Positions 40,042 through 42,334 of a DNA stretch of 42,334 bases are shown here, in pieces (the stretch's first letter is position 1; every line of letters begins with the position of its first letter). The notes below the pieces were generated by a model. The model was not told where the DNA came from, made no database searches, and saw only the letters and a program-made list of their open reading frames with translations. Position numbers and translations under genes: made by a program. Origin of the DNA: Bacteroidota bacterium (lineage in GTDB: Bacteria > Bacteroidota > Bacteroidia > Flavobacteriales > Crocinitomicaceae); assembly GCA_029558435.1 (NCBI GenBank), contig JAKQEZ010000380.1:1-42334 (forward strand). Reading direction: 5' to 3'.

Positions 40042-42273
40042 ATGAGAAAATTATTACTTCTTTTTATTGCTATGCCTGCCTTTATCTTTGGTCAGGGATT
40101 CAATGATTTTGAATCAGTTACATTGCCAACTGCTTATGGGGATGGTAGTTTTACTAACGATGGCGTAACATATACTTATGGTCGCAGCCGTGATCAAGAT
40201 ACATATCCCATTGAAGATAATGGTTTACTGATGCAAAGAGCATCGGATAGTTATTTAGAGTGGACAGTTACCAATGGAATTGGTCAATTGGATTTTGAAT
40301 ACAGAAAGGCCTATACAGGTAATAATGTAAGACAGTTAGAATTATTGGTAAACGGGACGCAAGTGGCTACTTCACCTACTTTTGGGGGTGCAAGTGGAGA
40401 AGATGCAACTATTTATACTTTTTCACATGCAGTAAATCAAGCTGGAATAGTTACTATTCGTATTAAGAATGTAGGTAATACAGCAACAAGTAGACAAACG
40501 GTAATAGACAACATTGCTTGGACAGATTACACTGCACCTGCAGGATGTGATATTACAGCTTCTGGTTTGGCAAATGTATTGTGCAATGATAATAATACTG
40601 GAGCAGATGCAACAGATGATTTTGTAACATTTACTTTGAACCCAACTGGAAATGATTTAGGAACAGGTGGTTATAATGTTTCTGTAAGTGCTGGAACAAT
40701 TACTCCAACAACTGCTGCTTATGGTCAAGCAACAACGTTTACATTGCAAAATGGTTCGGCTGGAGCTGGAGATGTAACTTTAACAATTACAGACGTTAAT
40801 GATGGTGCTTGCTCATTTACAGAAAGCATTACAGATCCAGGGACTTGTTCTTCAACAACACCTGTTTTAAATGCTGCACCTGCATCGCTTACAGGTTTTA
40901 ACCATATCGTTGGAACTCCTTCCTCTTCACAAACAATTACTGTTGATGGTATTGCTTTGCAAGGCGATGTTACAGTTGCTGCACCTACAAATTTTGAAGT
41001 ATCTTTGGATAACACGATATATACTGCAAGTGTTTTATTAACGCCTACAGCTGGTACTTTAGCTTCAACAACCGTTTATGTTAGAGCTAATGCAGCTGTT
41101 TATGGAACTCTGTCTGGAAACTTGGCTGTATCGTCATTAAACGCAACTACTGTAAATATTGCATTGAGTGGTTTTGCAGATGATTACATCTATCGTACAA
41201 TTGATGAAATTAACGGATACGATGCAACAACAGGTATTGCAGATTCATTGAATAAATTGGTGAAAATTACAGGCGTTGTTCAATGTATGGACTACCGCGC
41301 AGGTTCTGGTTATAACATGGTTATCATTGATGGAACTGAAAAAGGAATGTATATTTTCTCAACTAGTGATAAAAATGGTTATACTGACCCAGTTGCAGGT
41401 GACTCTATTCAAGTAAAAGGAAAAGTAGATCAATTTAATGGATTAACTCAAGTGCGTGTTGATGAAATTCAATTATTGAAAAGTGGTTCTGCAACTACAT
41501 CGCCAACAGTTGTAACAATGCTAGATGAGTCAACAGAAAATCAAGTTGTTAGATTGGAAAACTTAACATTTGTTACTCCAACTGCAACGTTCCCTTCTGG
41601 AAGTGCTAATATGGATGTTACTGACGGTACAAATACATTTACAATTCGCGTGTTGGCTTCAATGAACTTGGCTGGAACAGCTACACCACAAGGTCCTTTT
41701 AATGTAAGTGGTATTGGTTCTCAATTCGATAGCTCTAACCCTCATTTAGCAGGTTATCAATTGTTACCTTGTGGCGCTGATGCTTTTGAAGAAATTTGTA
41801 CAGGTGCTAATCTTCCAGATGTATCAGTAAACCAAGCAGCCAATACTTTAACTGCAAACGCATCAACTGGTGTAACATACCAATGGATTAATTGTGCAAC
41901 AAATGCAGCAATTGCTGGAGCAACAAATCAATCATTCACTGCAACAACACCAGGTTCTTATGCTGTAGTTGTTAGCAATGCAACATGTTCTGACACTTCA
42001 ACTTGTTTTACAGTTTCAGATGCTTCAGTTCAATCAATTGCATTGGAAAATGCCGTTAAAGCGTATCCAAATCCATTTGAAAATGAATTAACATTAACAG
42101 CTTCTCAAACAGTTCAATTCACAATTACGGATATGAATGGTAAAGTAATTGTTGCAACTTCTGAAATGAAAGATAAAGTAACAATTTCTACAGAAAACTG
42201 GAACAGAGGAGTTTATTTTGTAACAGTTAAAGGAGGCGACCAATCTTCTTATACCGTTAAAGTAGTAAAATAA
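40042..42273 (+). CDS. T9SS-secreted multi-domain protein with OB-fold-like and Ig-like domains
   Basis: 743 residues. Signal peptide 1-18 (cut before Q18-G19). Residues 20-170 form a beta-rich sandwich (GFNDFESVTLPTAYGDGS and on) like choice-of-anchor or lectin-like domains. Residues 170-380 contain two beta modules; the second (SSSQTITVDGIALQGDVTV) is a repeat common in T9SS cargo. Residues 385-580 look like an OB-fold-type (DUF5689/YhcR-like) unit (NKLVKITGVVQCMDYRAG, then DSIQVKGKVDQFNG). An Ig-like module (YQWINCATNAAI) follows. The last 79 residues (AYPNPFENELTL, GVYFVTVKGG, KVVK) are a type A T9SS sorting domain. No catalytic motif is seen, so an adhesive or binding role is likely but unproven. 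Confidence 0.78.
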   Translation: MRKLLLLFIAMPAFIFGQGFNDFESVTLPTAYGDGSFTNDGVTYTYGRSRDQDTYPIEDNGLLMQRASDSYLEWTVTNGIGQLDFEYRKAYTGNNVRQLELLVNGTQVATSPTFGGASGEDATIYTFSHAVNQAGIVTIRIKNVGNTATSRQTVIDNIAWTDYTAPAGCDITASGLANVLCNDNNTGADATDDFVTFTLNPTGNDLGTGGYNVSVSAGTITPTTAAYGQATTFTLQNGSAGAGDVTLTITDVNDGACSFTESITDPGTCSSTTPVLNAAPASLTGFNHIVGTPSSSQTITVDGIALQGDVTVAAPTNFEVSLDNTIYTASVLLTPTAGTLASTTVYVRANAAVYGTLSGNLAVSSLNATTVNIALSGFADDYIYRTIDEINGYDATTGIADSLNKLVKITGVVQCMDYRAGSGYNMVIIDGTEKGMYIFSTSDKNGYTDPVAGDSIQVKGKVDQFNGLTQVRVDEIQLLKSGSATTSPTVVTMLDESTENQVVRLENLTFVTPTATFPSGSANMDVTDGTNTFTIRVLASMNLAGTATPQGPFNVSGIGSQFDSSNPHLAGYQLLPCGADAFEEICTGANLPDVSVNQAANTLTANASTGVTYQWINCATNAAIAGATNQSFTATTPGSYAVVVSNATCSDTSTCFTVSDASVQSIALENAVKAYPNPFENELTLTASQTVQFTITDMNGKVIVATSEMKDKVTISTENWNRGVYFVTVKGGDQSSYTVKVVK

Positions 42274-42293
42274 TTTTCTCTCAAAATAAATTG

Positions 42294-42325
42294 ATGGGGT
42301 ACTCGAAAGGGTATCCCATTTTTTA
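42294..42325 (+). terminator. Terminator after the second T9SS gene
   Basis: ATGGGGTAC pairs with the complementary GTATCCCAT (one wobble) around a TCGAAAGG loop, followed by TTTTTTATT. Confidence 0.8.
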
Positions 42326-42334
42326 TTATGTTTA

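Overview
The window looks like chromosomal DNA of a low-GC Bacteroidota bacterium, most likely of the Flavobacteriales. Three things point that way. Two large secreted proteins end in type IX secretion (T9SS) sorting domains. About fifteen intergenic regions carry the Bacteroidota -7 promoter box TAnnTTTG, four of them with a TTG (-33) box 19-22 bases upstream. Several gene types are typical of the phylum: HU-SPOR fusion, DUF4369/TlpA-like thioredoxin, short AMP nucleosidase, DUF3109 protein. Genus cannot be fixed from sequence reading alone. I see no CRISPR array, insertion sequence, prophage, plasmid gene or rRNA.

Region 1 (1-12772) is a surface-glycan locus. A minus-strand operon runs GT2 glycosyltransferase, His-rich membrane protein, UbiA prenyltransferase, asparagine-synthase-like amidotransferase, then the first 30 codons of a sugar-nucleotide epimerase. 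Facing it is an Fe(II)/2-oxoglutarate oxygenase. Next come a PglD/NeuD-like acetyltransferase, a Wzt-like ABC ATPase, and further on its probable Wzm-like permease behind a WecE-like sugar aminotransferase. An MFS transporter and a membrane-anchored GltB-like glutamate synthase sit between the two ABC subunits as separate transcription units. A divergent gene of unrecognised, possibly GT-A-like family closes the locus. The stretch from about 1900 to 5340 is visibly richer in A+T than its surroundings and may have been acquired separately.

Region 2 (12774-19456) is housekeeping: a cysteine desulfurase, an MBL-fold hydrolase, an HU-SPOR membrane protein, menB (menaquinone; its Asp148 suggests a bicarbonate-independent enzyme), a lipoprotein plus small Gly-rich protein pair, a XerD-like recombinase and aroQ, the last two starting back to back.

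Region 3 (19603-34812) begins with a T9SS-secreted protein that joins a discoidin-like domain to a PNGase F-like amidase with all three catalytic acids present, the most interesting gene seen here. It continues with a universal stress protein, a Pit phosphate transporter with its DUF47 partner, a membrane hydrolase overlapping a NagZ-like GH3 lipoprotein, a PaaG-like hydratase/isomerase, pcm with a cyclophilin, an SSAT-like acetyltransferase, AMP nucleosidase, tRNA-Met, a transaldolase-like aldolase, an SDR dehydrogenase with an unknown polytopic protein, and a DUF3109 protein.

Region 4 (34880-42334) holds a ComM/YifB ATPase, a minus-strand operon (outer-membrane-like protein, GDPD-like lipoprotein, SUI1/YciH factor), a DUF4369-type thioredoxin protein and a second large T9SS-secreted protein. 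Hairpin terminators separate most transcription units.
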